From NCBI GenBank assembly GCA_035296965.1, contig DATGZX010000380.1, forward strand, positions 124,001-188,000: a DNA stretch of 64,000 nt. The letters run 5' to 3'. A program made the translations under genes and the position numbers. A model generated the notes under the pieces. The model did no database searches. It was not told the DNA's origin and was given only the letters and a program-made list of their open reading frames with translations. Below are positions 1 through 8,845 of this stretch, one piece after another. Source of the stretch: DATGZX01 sp035296965. Lineage in GTDB: Bacteria; Planctomycetota; Planctomycetia; Gemmatales; Gemmataceae. The first letter of the stretch is position 1, and every line of letters starts with the position of its first letter.

Positions 1-367
1 TCCTCAAACGGGTGCAACGCAGGGTGGAATGTCAAAATATTCCCGGCTGACTCCTCGTGAGAGACGGCAGGCGAGAAGGTCACTCCAGCCAGGTCATTGA
101 AGGAGAGGTGCTGCGGGATTGACGGAACTATCTGCCGCCTCATGGCTCAGATGCTTTTCCTCTTCCCTTTTCTATCTTTCTTTTGTATTTAACCCCTTTT
201 ACGTGCGCGCTGCGCCGCGTGGCGTGATGCCCTGACTATGCGCCCATGGTAAGTTAGCTTGCTTGCCGCGCGTCTGCTGTGGTACATAACCCGAGGCAGC
301 AGGAACTGTTTGCTGCCGGTCATTAATGTGTGCGGGCCGGTCTGCACCCCCAAGGGAGGATTCCATC
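1..367. other. Upstream region, no confident gene
   Basis: No convincing gene is visible here. One plus-strand frame is open from base 2 to a TGA at 98-100 and could be the tail of a gene that begins outside the window, but its short basic translation is not recognisable. A pyrimidine-rich tract lies around 155-200. Bases 351-360 hold the ribosome binding site of the acyl carrier protein gene. The promoter of the operon that follows is probably in this stretch or further upstream, but no box is clear enough to call. Confidence 0.4.
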
Positions 368-610
368 GTGCCTTCCGTCGAAGAACGAGTGATCGAGATT
401 GTCTGTGAAAACCTGGGTGTAAACAAGGAGCAGGTGACCCGCTCTACGTCCTTCACCGAGGATATGGGAGCCGATTCGTTGGATATTGTTGAGCTCGTCA
501 TGGAATTGGAAGAAGAGTTCGAGATTACGATTCCAGACGACCAAGCTGAGAAGATCAAAACGGTTGGCGAAGCGATAGACTATATCGAGCGGGAGCTAAA
601 CAAGAAATGA
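368..610 (+). CDS. acpP: Acyl carrier protein
   Basis: An 80-residue acyl carrier protein, which carries growing acyl chains on a 4'-phosphopantetheine arm in fatty acid synthesis. The attachment motif GADSLDIVEL is present, with the serine about residue 37, and the acidic four-helix pattern and length fit the family. The GTG at 368 was chosen because GGGAGGA lies seven bases upstream and the protein then starts like other ACPs (PSVEERV). An upstream in-frame ATG at 326 would add a tail atypical of the family. The stop overlaps the start of the next gene (ATGA), so the two are translationally coupled. The fabD, plsX and fabG genes often found beside acpP are not seen. Confidence 0.95.
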   Translation: MPSVEERVIEIVCENLGVNKEQVTRSTSFTEDMGADSLDIVELVMELEEEFEITIPDDQAEKIKTVGEAIDYIERELNKK

Positions 611-1845
611 CCCGGCGCGTCGCCATTACGGGCATGGGGACCGTGAATTCCATCTCCTGCCAGGTGGAAGAGTTCTGGCACGCGCTTTGTGCTGGCCGTA
701 ACGGCATTGGCCTTATCGAGCAGATCGACACGACCGCCTTCAAAGTGAAGTTCGGCGGAGAAGTGAAGAACTTCAAGCCGGAGGAAGTTATTCACCCAAA
801 GGTTGCTCGGCATCTCGATCGCTTCGCTCAATTCGCGCTCATCGCAGCCATCGACGCGGTGAAGCAGAGCGGCATCGATTTCTCACGCGAGGATCCCTAC
901 CGCTGTGGCGCGATAGTTGGCAGCGGTATTGGTGGATTGAACGAATTCGAAGAGCAGCATGCACGTTTTCTGAAGGGTGGACCAGGCAAGGTCAGCCCCT
1001 TCGTCATTCCGAAAATGATTCCGAACGCGGCAGCCGGCAATATATCCATTCATTTCGGGCTATGCGGCCCGAACACAGCTGTGTCGACCGCCTGTGCATC
1101 TGCCGCCAATGCGATCGGCGATGCAATGCGGGCCTTGCAATGGAACTACGCGGATGTGGTCGTCACGGGCGGTTCCGAGGCAGTGATCACCAACATGGGG
1201 TTGGGCGGGTTCATTTCCGCGAAGGCACTCTCGACGCGAAATGAAAATCCACAGGCGGCCAGCCGCCCCTTCGAAAGGGACCGGGACGGCTTCGTTTTGA
1301 GCGAGGGAGCCGGCATCCTCGTGCTTGAGGAACTGGAGCACGCTCGGCGCCGTCATGCGCCGATCCTTGGGGAACTCCTTGGCTGCGGCGCGACGGCAGA
1401 TGCGCACCACATTACCGCCCCTCATCCCGAGGGCAGCGGTGCTTGCAAAGCGATGCAACTCGCCTTGCACGATGCTCGCCTTAATCCCGAGGACATCCAG
1501 TACATCAACGCCCACGGCACCAGCACTCCGCTGGGCGACGAGGCCGAAACCAAGGCCATCAAGCAAGTGTTCGGCAGACATGCGTACCGGCTGGTAATCA
1601 GCAGCACCAAGAGCATGACCGGCCATACGCTGGGCGCCAGTGGAGGCATCGAGCTTATCGTGGCCGCTCTGACGGTTCGCGACGGGATCGTCCATCCTAC
1701 CATCAATTACGATAATCCGGACCCTGCCTGCGATCTGGACTACGTGCCTAATTCTGCCCGGAAGATGCCAATCCAACGGGCCATTTCCAACAGCTTCGGC
1801 TTCGGCGGCCACAATTGCTGCCTCGTCGTCGGGGCGTTAAACTAA
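607..1845 (+). CDS. fabF: Beta-ketoacyl-ACP synthase II (FabF/KAS II family)
   Basis: A 412-residue condensing enzyme that extends acyl-ACP with malonyl-ACP. The Cys-His-His active site is intact: Cys163 in STACASAANA, a histidine in NAHGTSTPLGD, and another in MTGHTLGASGG. The C-terminal NSFGFGGHN signature is also present. Its start overlaps the acyl carrier protein stop by four bases, so the carrier and the synthase are probably made together. Length is normal for FabF. A role in a specialised lipid or polyketide-like pathway rather than bulk fatty acid synthesis cannot be excluded, because no other fatty acid genes are adjacent. Confidence 0.93.
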   Translation: MTRRVAITGMGTVNSISCQVEEFWHALCAGRNGIGLIEQIDTTAFKVKFGGEVKNFKPEEVIHPKVARHLDRFAQFALIAAIDAVKQSGIDFSREDPYRCGAIVGSGIGGLNEFEEQHARFLKGGPGKVSPFVIPKMIPNAAAGNISIHFGLCGPNTAVSTACASAANAIGDAMRALQWNYADVVVTGGSEAVITNMGLGGFISAKALSTRNENPQAASRPFERDRDGFVLSEGAGILVLEELEHARRRHAPILGELLGCGATADAHHITAPHPEGSGACKAMQLALHDARLNPEDIQYINAHGTSTPLGDEAETKAIKQVFGRHAYRLVISSTKSMTGHTLGASGGIELIVAALTVRDGIVHPTINYDNPDPACDLDYVPNSARKMPIQRAISNSFGFGGHNCCLVVGALN

Positions 1846-1960
1846 TACATCTGTCTCAAGAGAAAGCAAGGGCGGCGCCGGTAACTCCTTTGCGCAACCG
1901 GTTCACATATTCCTACCGCTTTCGAGACGGCAAGAGACCTTCACGAACAGGATCTGCACA

Positions 1961-3154
1961 ATGTCCGTACCAGCCGATGGATTTGGGGCGCGCGCTGAGA
2001 GGGCGGCCCTTTCTCCGCAGGAGGTTGCGCGCTATAGCAGGCACTTGATCATGCCCGAGGTCGCCCTCGAAGGGCAAAAGCGGCTTAAGGCAGCGCACGT
2101 CCTCCTTATCGGCGCAGGTGGCCTTGGATCGCCGCTGGCCCTCTACTTGGCAGCTGCCGGCGTTGGGAGGATTGGTATCGTCGATTTCGACGTTGTCGAT
2201 TTCAGCAACTTGCAGCGCCAGGTATTGCATGGCACGTCGGACGTTGGCCGACCGAAATTGCAGTCCGCCCGAGAGAAGTTGCAGGCGATCAATCCCGAGG
2301 TGGTTTTGGACCTGTACGAAACACGCCTGAGTTCTGCCAACGCGCTCTCCATTTTGGAGCCCTATGACATCGTTATCGACGGCACCGACAACTTCCCGAC
2401 CCGGTACCTTGTCAATGATGCCTGCGTTTTATTGAAAAAGCCCAATGTTTACGGAAGCATTTTTCGGTTCGACGGGCAAGCTTCGGTTTTCTATCCCCCC
2501 GCTGGTCCGTGCTACCGCTGCCTGTATCCGGAGCCGCCTCCTCCTGGCGAGGTCCCGAGCTGCGCTGAGGGTGGTGTCCTGGGCATCCTACCCGGCCTGA
2601 TCGGCTGCATTCAGGCCACCGAAGCCGTGAAATTGATCCTTGGGAAGGGCCGAACACTGGTGGGCCGGCTCCTCCTGTATGATGCGCTTCAGATGAGCTT
2701 TCAGGAATTCAGGGTTCGAAGAAACCCCAAGTGCCCGTTGTGCGGTGACAAGCCATCCATTTCCAAACTACTCGACTATGAGGAGTTCTGCGGCATGCGC
2801 GGCGAACAAGCACCGGCACTTCAAGACCACCTGCTTCAGACGGAGACGACGGTTGAAGAATTGAAGAACCGGCTTGACAAGCAGGAAAAGGTCTTCATTC
2901 TCGATGTTCGTAATCCCGAGGAATACCAGATCTGCCGCATCCCAGGCAGCACCTTGATACCGTTGCCCCAGCTGCAGCAAAGACTTGAAGAGCTGGATCG
3001 GGAACGAGAGATCGTCATTCATTGCAAGAGCGGCATGCGCAGCTTGAAGGCTCAGCAATTGCTCCGCGAAAAGGGCTTCGTGAAAACAAAGAACCTCAAG
3101 GGCGGCATCCTCGCGTGGGCGGAGCGCATCGACAGGGGTATGCCCAAGTATTAA
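1961..3154 (+). CDS. ThiF/MoeB-type adenylyltransferase with C-terminal rhodanese domain
   Basis: A 397-residue E1-like enzyme. Residues about 25-265 form the ThiF/MoeB/HesA domain, with the nucleotide-binding GAGGLGSP and two zinc-binding cysteine pairs (CYRC, CPLC). Residues about 285-395 form a rhodanese domain with an active cysteine in HCKSGMR, near residue 355. Proteins of this layout adenylate the C-terminal glycine of a small sulfur carrier (MoaD/ThiS-like) and can then pass sulfur to it, for molybdopterin, thiamine, thiouridine or cysteine synthesis. The sulfur-carrier gene is not in the window, so the pathway is undecided. It lies 115 bases after fabF and 15 bases before the candidate selenoprotein gene. 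Confidence 0.9.
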   Translation: MSVPADGFGARAERAALSPQEVARYSRHLIMPEVALEGQKRLKAAHVLLIGAGGLGSPLALYLAAAGVGRIGIVDFDVVDFSNLQRQVLHGTSDVGRPKLQSAREKLQAINPEVVLDLYETRLSSANALSILEPYDIVIDGTDNFPTRYLVNDACVLLKKPNVYGSIFRFDGQASVFYPPAGPCYRCLYPEPPPPGEVPSCAEGGVLGILPGLIGCIQATEAVKLILGKGRTLVGRLLLYDALQMSFQEFRVRRNPKCPLCGDKPSISKLLDYEEFCGMRGEQAPALQDHLLQTETTVEELKNRLDKQEKVFILDVRNPEEYQICRIPGSTLIPLPQLQQRLEELDREREIVIHCKSGMRSLKAQQLLREKGFVKTKNLKGGILAWAERIDRGMPKY

Positions 3155-3169
3155 AAGACAGGAGTAGGC

Positions 3170-3523
3170 ATGTCCGGCAAGATCGACTGGATGTATCATC
3201 GCAAGGGTTGAACTTCGTGTAAGAAGGCTCAAGGGTTCCTTGACACGAATGAATGGCGCGTCACCGAACAGAGGGACGCTAGCAAGGAGCGAAAGGGCGC
3301 GGAGGATGCCCTCAAGCTTGCACTGGCTGCCGACAAGGTGCTGGTCGCAAAGGGCAAGAAGATCGTGAGCTTTGACATGAAGGAGGATCCCCCGGATAGG
3401 GAGACTCTTTTGGCGCACCTTCTCGGGCCCACCGGGAATTTGCGCGCACCGACGCTTCGCCGTGGCAAGACCTTGCTGGTTGGGTTCAACGATGAGTTGT
3501 ACCGCCAGGTCCTGGGCAGTTGA
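3170..3523 (+). CDS. ArsC/Spx-fold thioredoxin-like protein, candidate selenoprotein with in-frame TGA
   Basis: Read through the TGA at 3209-3211, this frame gives a 117-residue protein whose start, MYHRKG-U-TSCKKAQGFL, aligns with the CxxC redox motif of ArsC/Spx-family proteins (Spx has CTSCRKA). The stop sits exactly where the first cysteine belongs, giving a U-x-x-C motif. The rest reads on in frame to the family's RAPTLRRGKTLLVGF segment, which contains the conserved cis-proline region. ATG 3170 has AGGAG five bases upstream. A SECIS-like hairpin follows the TGA. The gene is 15 bases after the rhodanese gene and overlaps the methyltransferase start. A thiol- or selenol-dependent reductase role is inferred; the substrate is unknown. 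The alternative is a nonsense-mutated pseudogene or a sequencing error, which the hairpin and the exact position of the TGA argue against. Confidence 0.82.
3214..3249 (+). promoter_or_regulatory. Candidate bacterial SECIS element
   Basis: Two nested stems lie just after the in-frame TGA. A perfect seven-base outer stem pairs TTCGTGT (3214-3220) with ACACGAA (3243-3249). A five-base apical stem pairs CAAGG (3230-3234) with CCTTG (3238-3242) around a GTT loop. The loop begins 23 bases after the TGA and starts with G, which matches what is known of bacterial SECIS elements: an apical stem within a few tens of bases of UGA, with a G at the start of the loop. It would recruit SelB. Confidence 0.75.
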
Positions 3524-4329
3524 CACAGATTAAGAGGAAGATCGAGGTCAACCAAACCGTGTCGGTCAAGGATCGACTGAAGGCTGAGCAATCCTTTCAT
3601 GACCGCCAAGCTCTGACCCGAGCGAGCGATCTGGAAGCACGTCCCGATTCTTTTCTTTTCTCTGATGATGCCTATCTCGATCACGAAACATGGATCCGGC
3701 CCGCGATGGATCATCTCGGTGCCGTGCAGGGGCTGCGAATTCTCGATTACGGCTGCGGTCACGGCATGGCCGCAGTAGTGTTTGCGAGGCATGGAGCAAG
3801 AGCGACCGCTTTCGATCTATCGCAGGGCTACTTGCAGGAGGCTCGCAAGCGGGCACATGCGAATGGTGTCGAGATCGAATTCGCACAGGCTGACGGAGAG
3901 CGACTGCCGTTTGCGGATGAAGCGTTCGACCGCATCTGGGGGAATGCCGTTCTCCATCACCTGGACGTACGCCTCGCAGGACGAGAACTAGCTCGCGTGC
4001 TGCGGCCTGGGGGAATTGCTGTCTTCTGTGAGCCGTGGGGAGAGAATCCGTTTCTGCGCTGGGTACGCCATCGAGTGCAGTACGCGAGCAAAGAACGCAC
4101 CCCCGACGAGCAACCGCTGCGGCGCAAACAAGTTGAAGTTTTGCGCGAGGTCTTCCCGACCGCGCTGCTCCGTGGCTATCAATTCTTATCGATGCTGCGC
4201 CGAGTCATCCCTCGTGGTAAGCTAGCTGCGAGTCTGGATTGGTGCGACGAGATGCTGCTGGATCGCATCCCGGTTCTGCAGCGCTACTGCCGGTATATCG
4301 TTCTCGTCTTGAGAAAGGAACTGGTATAA
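3520..4329 (+). CDS. Class I SAM-dependent methyltransferase
   Basis: Up to 269 residues with a Methyltransf_11-type core: motif I RILDYGCGHGM (about residues 70-80), an acidic loop AFDLS, the GERLPFADEAFD motif, and RVLRPGGIAVF. It methylates an unknown small molecule, lipid or quinone. The longest frame starts at TTG 3520, overlapping the preceding stop. A GTG at 3559 with GAGG eleven bases upstream is an equally good start, so the N-terminus is uncertain. The C-terminal third is helical and basic and shows no named domain. It is last in the acpP operon. Confidence 0.8.
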   Translation: MTQIKRKIEVNQTVSVKDRLKAEQSFHDRQALTRASDLEARPDSFLFSDDAYLDHETWIRPAMDHLGAVQGLRILDYGCGHGMAAVVFARHGARATAFDLSQGYLQEARKRAHANGVEIEFAQADGERLPFADEAFDRIWGNAVLHHLDVRLAGRELARVLRPGGIAVFCEPWGENPFLRWVRHRVQYASKERTPDEQPLRRKQVEVLREVFPTALLRGYQFLSMLRRVIPRGKLAASLDWCDEMLLDRIPVLQRYCRYIVLVLRKELV

Positions 4330-4371
4330 TGCCATGATATCGTCGTTTAGCTCGCATGAGTAATACGCACC

Positions 4372-5106
4372 ATGGATGCGCCTTCACCAGGAACGCCGCC
4401 CTCTGCTCCCGCAAGGCAGGAACCTCGCGTTTATGGCGCTTGGCCACGTTCCGCACAGCTCGCGACGGCATTTCTTCTGGGGCTGGCGACGGCCCTTCTG
4501 GCTGTCCACGGCTTCGGTTATCTCCGCTGGAGGACGAGGCCCACGCAGGTCGACCCTGCGGGCGCACTGGCCTATCGTATTGATCTGAACCAGGCTGGCC
4601 GGGCGGAACTCCTCCAAATCCCGGGCATCGGCAACGGCCTGGCCGAGCGGATCGTGGAATATCGCCAGGAGCACGGGATCTTTCGAAACGTCAACGAGCT
4701 GACTGGGGTAAAGGGCATTGGCCCGACGACAATTGAAACAGTCCGGCCCTGGGTGCGGGTTGAGGCGATCGGTGCTGACCAAGGCCAGGATGAAGCAAAG
4801 GCGATGGATCGTCGCGGATCATCCAGGCGCCCCGGCAGCCGGCCGAGTTCGAGTTCCAAGGAAGCCAGCCTCAAAGGCCCAATCGACATCAACCGCGCCA
4901 CGGCCGAAGAGCTTCAGCGCCTGCCAGGAATCGGTCCGAAGATGTCGCAGCGCATTATTGAAGAGAGGCAAAAAGGACCGTTTCAATCCGTCAGTGACCT
5001 CAAACGTGTGCAAGGCATCGGGCCCAAAACGTTGGAGCGCCTGCGGCCGCATGTCGTCGTAGAGAGCAATAAGGTGCGGGTTGTGGCGGTAGATTCGGAA
5101 CGGTAA
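4372..5106 (+). CDS. Membrane-anchored ComEA-like protein with two helix-hairpin-helix modules
   Basis: A 244-residue protein. A hydrophobic segment at about residues 28-47 probably anchors it in the membrane. Two ComEA-type modules follow: the first at about 69-133 (LNQAGRAELLQIPGIG and GVKGIGPTT), the second at about 172-236 (INRATAEELQRLPGIG and VQGIGPKT). They are joined by a basic, serine-rich linker. ComEA proteins bind double-stranded DNA outside the inner membrane during natural transformation; having two modules is unusual, since most have one. No comEC lies nearby. The UvrB gene starts 23 bases downstream, so the two may be co-transcribed. The exact role is inferred. Confidence 0.82.
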   Translation: MDAPSPGTPPSAPARQEPRVYGAWPRSAQLATAFLLGLATALLAVHGFGYLRWRTRPTQVDPAGALAYRIDLNQAGRAELLQIPGIGNGLAERIVEYRQEHGIFRNVNELTGVKGIGPTTIETVRPWVRVEAIGADQGQDEAKAMDRRGSSRRPGSRPSSSSKEASLKGPIDINRATAEELQRLPGIGPKMSQRIIEERQKGPFQSVSDLKRVQGIGPKTLERLRPHVVVESNKVRVVAVDSER

Positions 5107-5129
5107 CTTCTGAGGATCCATAGCACCAG

Positions 5130-7142
5130 ATGGTGGCCAAATTTGAGATTGTAAGCAATTTCCAGCCCGCAGGAGATCAGCCGCAAGCGATCGAGAAGCT
5201 GGTTAGCGGGTTCCGCAACGGTCAATCGCGGCAGACCCTCCTGGGGGCAACTGGCACGGGGAAGACTTTCACGGCCGCACATGTTATCGCCCAACTTGGC
5301 AAGCCGGCTCTAATCCTCTCGCACAACAAAACCCTCGCGGCTCAGCTGTACAAGGAACTTCGGGCTTTCTTCCCGCGGAACGCGGTCCATTACTTCGTTA
5401 GCTACTACGACTATTACCAGCCCGAAGCCTATATCCCACAGCGCGACATCTATATCGAGAAGGATGCCCAGATCAACGAAAACATCGACCGGCTGCGGCT
5501 TGCGGCCACGAGCGCCCTGGTGAGCCGAGAGGATGTGATCATCATTGCCAGCGTCTCCTGCATCTACGGTTTAGGTTCGCCGAGCGACTATAAGCGCATG
5601 ATGGTGCGCGTCAGCAAGGGCGAGCCGGTGGACCGCGACAGTCTTCTGCTCAGGCTCGTCGACATCCAGTACGAGCGAAACGACATCGCCTTTACCCGCG
5701 GCAAGTTTCGCGTTCGGGGAGACGTCATCGAAGTCTGGCCGGCTTACGAAGAGTTCGGCTTTCGCATCGAGCTTTTCGGGGATGATGTCGATGCCCTTGC
5801 GATCATCAATCCGACGAGCGGCGAGACGCTGCGCTCGATGGAGGAGCTTTACATCTATCCCGCCAAGCACTTCGTGACGCCAGAAGAGCGCATCCGAGCC
5901 GCAACCGAGGGCATTCGAGGTGAACTCGAAGAAAGGCTCGCCGTGTTTCGCCAGGAGGGCAAGCTCCTTGAAGCGCAGCGGCTCGGGGCGCGGACGCGTT
6001 TCGACATTGAGATGTTGCTGGAAATGGGTCATTGTCCCGGCGTGGAGAACTATGCCCGCTGGTTGAGCAATCGCAAGCCGGGAGAGCCCCCGTACACGCT
6101 TTTGGATTTCTTCCCCGAGGACTTCCTGATGATCGTCGACGAGTCGCATGTGACGCTGCCGCAGGTTCGCGGGATGTTCGCGGGCGATCACAGTCGCAAG
6201 ACGACCTTGGTCGAGCATGGCTTCCGCCTGCCCAGCGCTCTGGACAATCGTCCATTGCGGTTTGACGAATGGGAGAAGAGGGTCAAGCAGGTATTGTTCA
6301 TGTCCGCCACGCCCGCGCCCTATGAAATCGAACGCTCGGCAGGCGAAGTCGTCGAGCAAGTCATCCGCCCCACGGGACTCGTGGACCCCCTGTTGCACGT
6401 CCGGCCCGCACGCGGCCAGGTGATGGACCTGATCGAAGAGATCAAGAAACGGGCAGCCATCAAGGAACGCGTGCTGGTTACGACCCTGACGAAACGGCTG
6501 GCCGAGGATCTGAGCGGCTTCCTCGGCGATGCTGGCCTACGCGGCAAGTGGCTTCATTCGGAACTGGATGCCATAGAGCGCGTGCAAATCCTGCGAGAGT
6601 TGCGCGAAGGAGCGTTCGACGTGCTTGTGGGTGTCAATCTCCTTCGTGAAGGACTCGACTTGCCCGAGGTATCCCTGGTTGCAATCCTCGACGCCGACAA
6701 GGAGGGGTTTCTCCGCAGTGGAACTTCTCTCATCCAGACGATTGGCCGGGCCGCTCGTAACGTCAATGCGGAAGTGATCCTCTACGCGGACAAGGTAACC
6801 GATTCGATGCAGCGTGCCATTGGGGAAACGCTACGACGTCGCGAGCGGCAGCTGGCCTACAACGTCGAGCACGGCATCACTCCGGAGACCGTCCGCAGCG
6901 CAATCGGAGCGGGCATCGAGGAAGAAATCGCCGCCCACAAGTTTGTTCAGGAAGTCGCAGGCAAACAAGCCGAGAATTACATCACTCAAGAGTATCTTGA
7001 GGAATTGCACGGCGAGATGCTGGCCGCGGCCGCAAACCTGGAGTTCGAGCGTGCAGCTCAGCTCCGCGATCGGATCGCCGAATTGAAGGGCCAGCCGGCC
7101 GCCACGCCGCAGGTCAAGAAACGCCGCGGACGCAAGCGCTAA
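5130..7142 (+). CDS. uvrB: Excinuclease ABC subunit B
   Basis: A 670-residue UvrB, the helicase-like damage-verification subunit of nucleotide excision repair that works with UvrA and UvrC. It shows the Walker A motif GATGTGKT (residues 39-46), the damage-probing beta-hairpin with YYDYYQPEAYIP, the DESH Walker B, the helicase motif QTIGRAARN, and a C-terminal UVR motif (LEFERAAQLRDRIAEL) that contacts UvrC, followed by a basic tail. Length is normal. It is convergent with the beta-propeller gene, whose stop is 31 bases away. Confidence 0.97.
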   Translation: MVAKFEIVSNFQPAGDQPQAIEKLVSGFRNGQSRQTLLGATGTGKTFTAAHVIAQLGKPALILSHNKTLAAQLYKELRAFFPRNAVHYFVSYYDYYQPEAYIPQRDIYIEKDAQINENIDRLRLAATSALVSREDVIIIASVSCIYGLGSPSDYKRMMVRVSKGEPVDRDSLLLRLVDIQYERNDIAFTRGKFRVRGDVIEVWPAYEEFGFRIELFGDDVDALAIINPTSGETLRSMEELYIYPAKHFVTPEERIRAATEGIRGELEERLAVFRQEGKLLEAQRLGARTRFDIEMLLEMGHCPGVENYARWLSNRKPGEPPYTLLDFFPEDFLMIVDESHVTLPQVRGMFAGDHSRKTTLVEHGFRLPSALDNRPLRFDEWEKRVKQVLFMSATPAPYEIERSAGEVVEQVIRPTGLVDPLLHVRPARGQVMDLIEEIKKRAAIKERVLVTTLTKRLAEDLSGFLGDAGLRGKWLHSELDAIERVQILRELREGAFDVLVGVNLLREGLDLPEVSLVAILDADKEGFLRSGTSLIQTIGRAARNVNAEVILYADKVTDSMQRAIGETLRRRERQLAYNVEHGITPETVRSAIGAGIEEEIAAHKFVQEVAGKQAENYITQEYLEELHGEMLAAAANLEFERAAQLRDRIAELKGQPAATPQVKKRRGRKR

Positions 7143-7173
7143 CCCACATTTTTGCATCGCTGATTACTTCGCG

Positions 7174-8535
7174 CTACTCAGCCTTCTTGTCCGCGGCCAG
7201 TGAGACGCAAACGATTTCCTTGTCATTGCGAGCATAGACGGATTTGTTGGCAAACGCGGGATGAGACCAGACCACGAGCCTGCCAGCCATCTCATTCGTG
7301 GGCTCCAGGACATGGGCCCTACTCAATTCCTCATATCCTTTTGGAGTTAAGCGAGCGATGATGAGGTCGCCCTGTTCGTTGAACAAGAAGACTCTGTCGC
7401 GGTGCGGCACGAGGAAGGCATTTTTCCAACGATCTTGCCCGGTTTTTCTGGGCGTGCTCCCGGTCGCTTGCAGGGATTCCCAAATCCGCTTTCCGTCTTC
7501 GAGTTTCAAGCAGCGCAGCTCGCCGTAGCTGCACACGCCATAGACGTAGCCATCCTTGATGAAAGGCGTCGGCATGATGCTGTGGAGGCCGTCGGTCTTG
7601 TTTGGCATCTCGCTTTGGTTCTGTCCCTTCCAAAGGAGAGTGGGCTGCTCAGAAGCAGAGTCGACCCGAACCAACATCGAACCATTGTAAAACGACGTTA
7701 CGAAGAGGAGATTGCCGTCTTTGCGCGGTGTCGGCACCGTGAGGCCAGCCTTTACTTCGAAAGGATGAGTCCAGTAAAGCCTACCGGTTTCCGGATCGAG
7801 GGCATTGAGCGATTCGGGATGCCAGATGATTAGCTGGGGTTTCCCGCCGAACTCATAGATCATTGGCGGAGCATAGCCAATTTCCTTAGCGGACAGAGCC
7901 CGCCAGATCTCGGCGCCCGTGTCTTTGTGGAAGGCGACAACGGCGCTGTCTTTCCCGCCGACCAGGCAAATGAGCTTGTTGCCATCGAGGAGAGGGTGTG
8001 CGGCAAATCCCCATTGAGGCGTCTCAGCGCCGTAATCCTTGATGAAGTTCTTGGACCAACGTACTATGCCCGAGGTTGCATCCAAGCAGAGCAGGTTGCC
8101 CATAGTCCCAAGCGTGAACACTCGGTCGCCGTCGACGAGTGGAGTGGTGCGCGGCCCGGCCGGGTAGCTGACCCGATAATCGCAGTCGTAGGCATGTGTC
8201 CAAAGCACGTTGCCGGTGGCCTCGTCCAGGCAGAGAACGCGCTCCTGGCCCGAGACGCCCTTCTTGTCAAAGGGGTTCTTTGAATTCGCGGCGCCCTGGG
8301 CAAGAACGCGATCGGTGACATAGACGCGTCCCTGGGCTACCGCCGGCCCGGCGTACCCTGCGCCGATTGACGTTCGCCAGCGGACCTTGGGACCGCCCTG
8401 GGGAAACTGATCCAAAATGCCTGACTCTCGCCAGACCCCATCACGCTGAGGGCCTAGCCATTGCGGCCAGTCATCCGCCCGAGCAGGAGGCAGCAACGAA
8501 CTCAAAGTCCATATCGCGCCAAGTAGGGTAAACAT
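7174..8535 (-). CDS. Secreted PQQ-like beta-propeller protein
   Basis: From the ATG at 8535 the protein has 453 residues and a clean signal peptide (MFTLLGAIWTLSSLLPPARA), followed by DDWPQWLGPQRDGV, an opening common in planctomycete proteins of this group. Repeats of the type VLCLDEATGNVLWTH and LLCLDATSGIVRW mark the blades of a PQQ-type (WD40-like) propeller. Such proteins are exported; most of this planctomycete set have no proven enzymatic activity. The frame extends upstream to 8670, but only this start gives a signal peptide. It is related to the propeller protein at 52.2-53.8 kb. Confidence 0.88.
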   Translation of the reverse strand: MFTLLGAIWTLSSLLPPARADDWPQWLGPQRDGVWRESGILDQFPQGGPKVRWRTSIGAGYAGPAVAQGRVYVTDRVLAQGAANSKNPFDKKGVSGQERVLCLDEATGNVLWTHAYDCDYRVSYPAGPRTTPLVDGDRVFTLGTMGNLLCLDATSGIVRWSKNFIKDYGAETPQWGFAAHPLLDGNKLICLVGGKDSAVVAFHKDTGAEIWRALSAKEIGYAPPMIYEFGGKPQLIIWHPESLNALDPETGRLYWTHPFEVKAGLTVPTPRKDGNLLFVTSFYNGSMLVRVDSASEQPTLLWKGQNQSEMPNKTDGLHSIMPTPFIKDGYVYGVCSYGELRCLKLEDGKRIWESLQATGSTPRKTGQDRWKNAFLVPHRDRVFLFNEQGDLIIARLTPKGYEELSRAHVLEPTNEMAGRLVVWSHPAFANKSVYARNDKEIVCVSLAADKKAE

Positions 8536-8845
8536 TCGGAAACTGCGGAGTTCGTAGAGATGGGCTATCCGGCCGCATTTTGCTCGCAAGCAACGCATTC
8601 GCTGTTTTCTCCAGGCGAGGTCGTAAACCACAACGAAATACCCGGCTACCACTTGGGCACGCCTCAGCATCTGCTGATGCCAGAGGAGATTAGTTTAGAG
8701 AAAGGTGGGTCAGAAATAACCCTTGAAGTGCACGTCGCTTCTCTGCTCGTGAGAAGAGGCGTGGCCGTCCAGCGAAACGAATTTACTCGGTCAAAAGCCT
8801 AGCACCACGAATCGACATTGCCCCGCATCATTGCTTCGAGAACGG
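8536..8845. other. Intergenic region upstream of the beta-propeller gene
   Basis: About 310 bases between the propeller gene start and the anti-sigma stop. It must hold the promoter of the propeller gene, which is read leftwards. A plus-strand frame at 8560-8802 has no ribosome site and no family features and is not called. Nothing else is recognisable. Confidence 0.5.

Noticed and set aside
2768..3526. Minus-strand open frame opposite the rhodanese and ArsC-fold genes
   Set aside because: Overlaps two genes supported by conserved motifs; no family similarity.
5571..6398. Minus-strand open frame of 275 codons
   Set aside because: Antisense to uvrB core; no conserved features.
8560..8802. 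Possible small plus-strand gene
   Set aside because: No ribosome site, no domain, and it overlaps the promoter region of the propeller gene.
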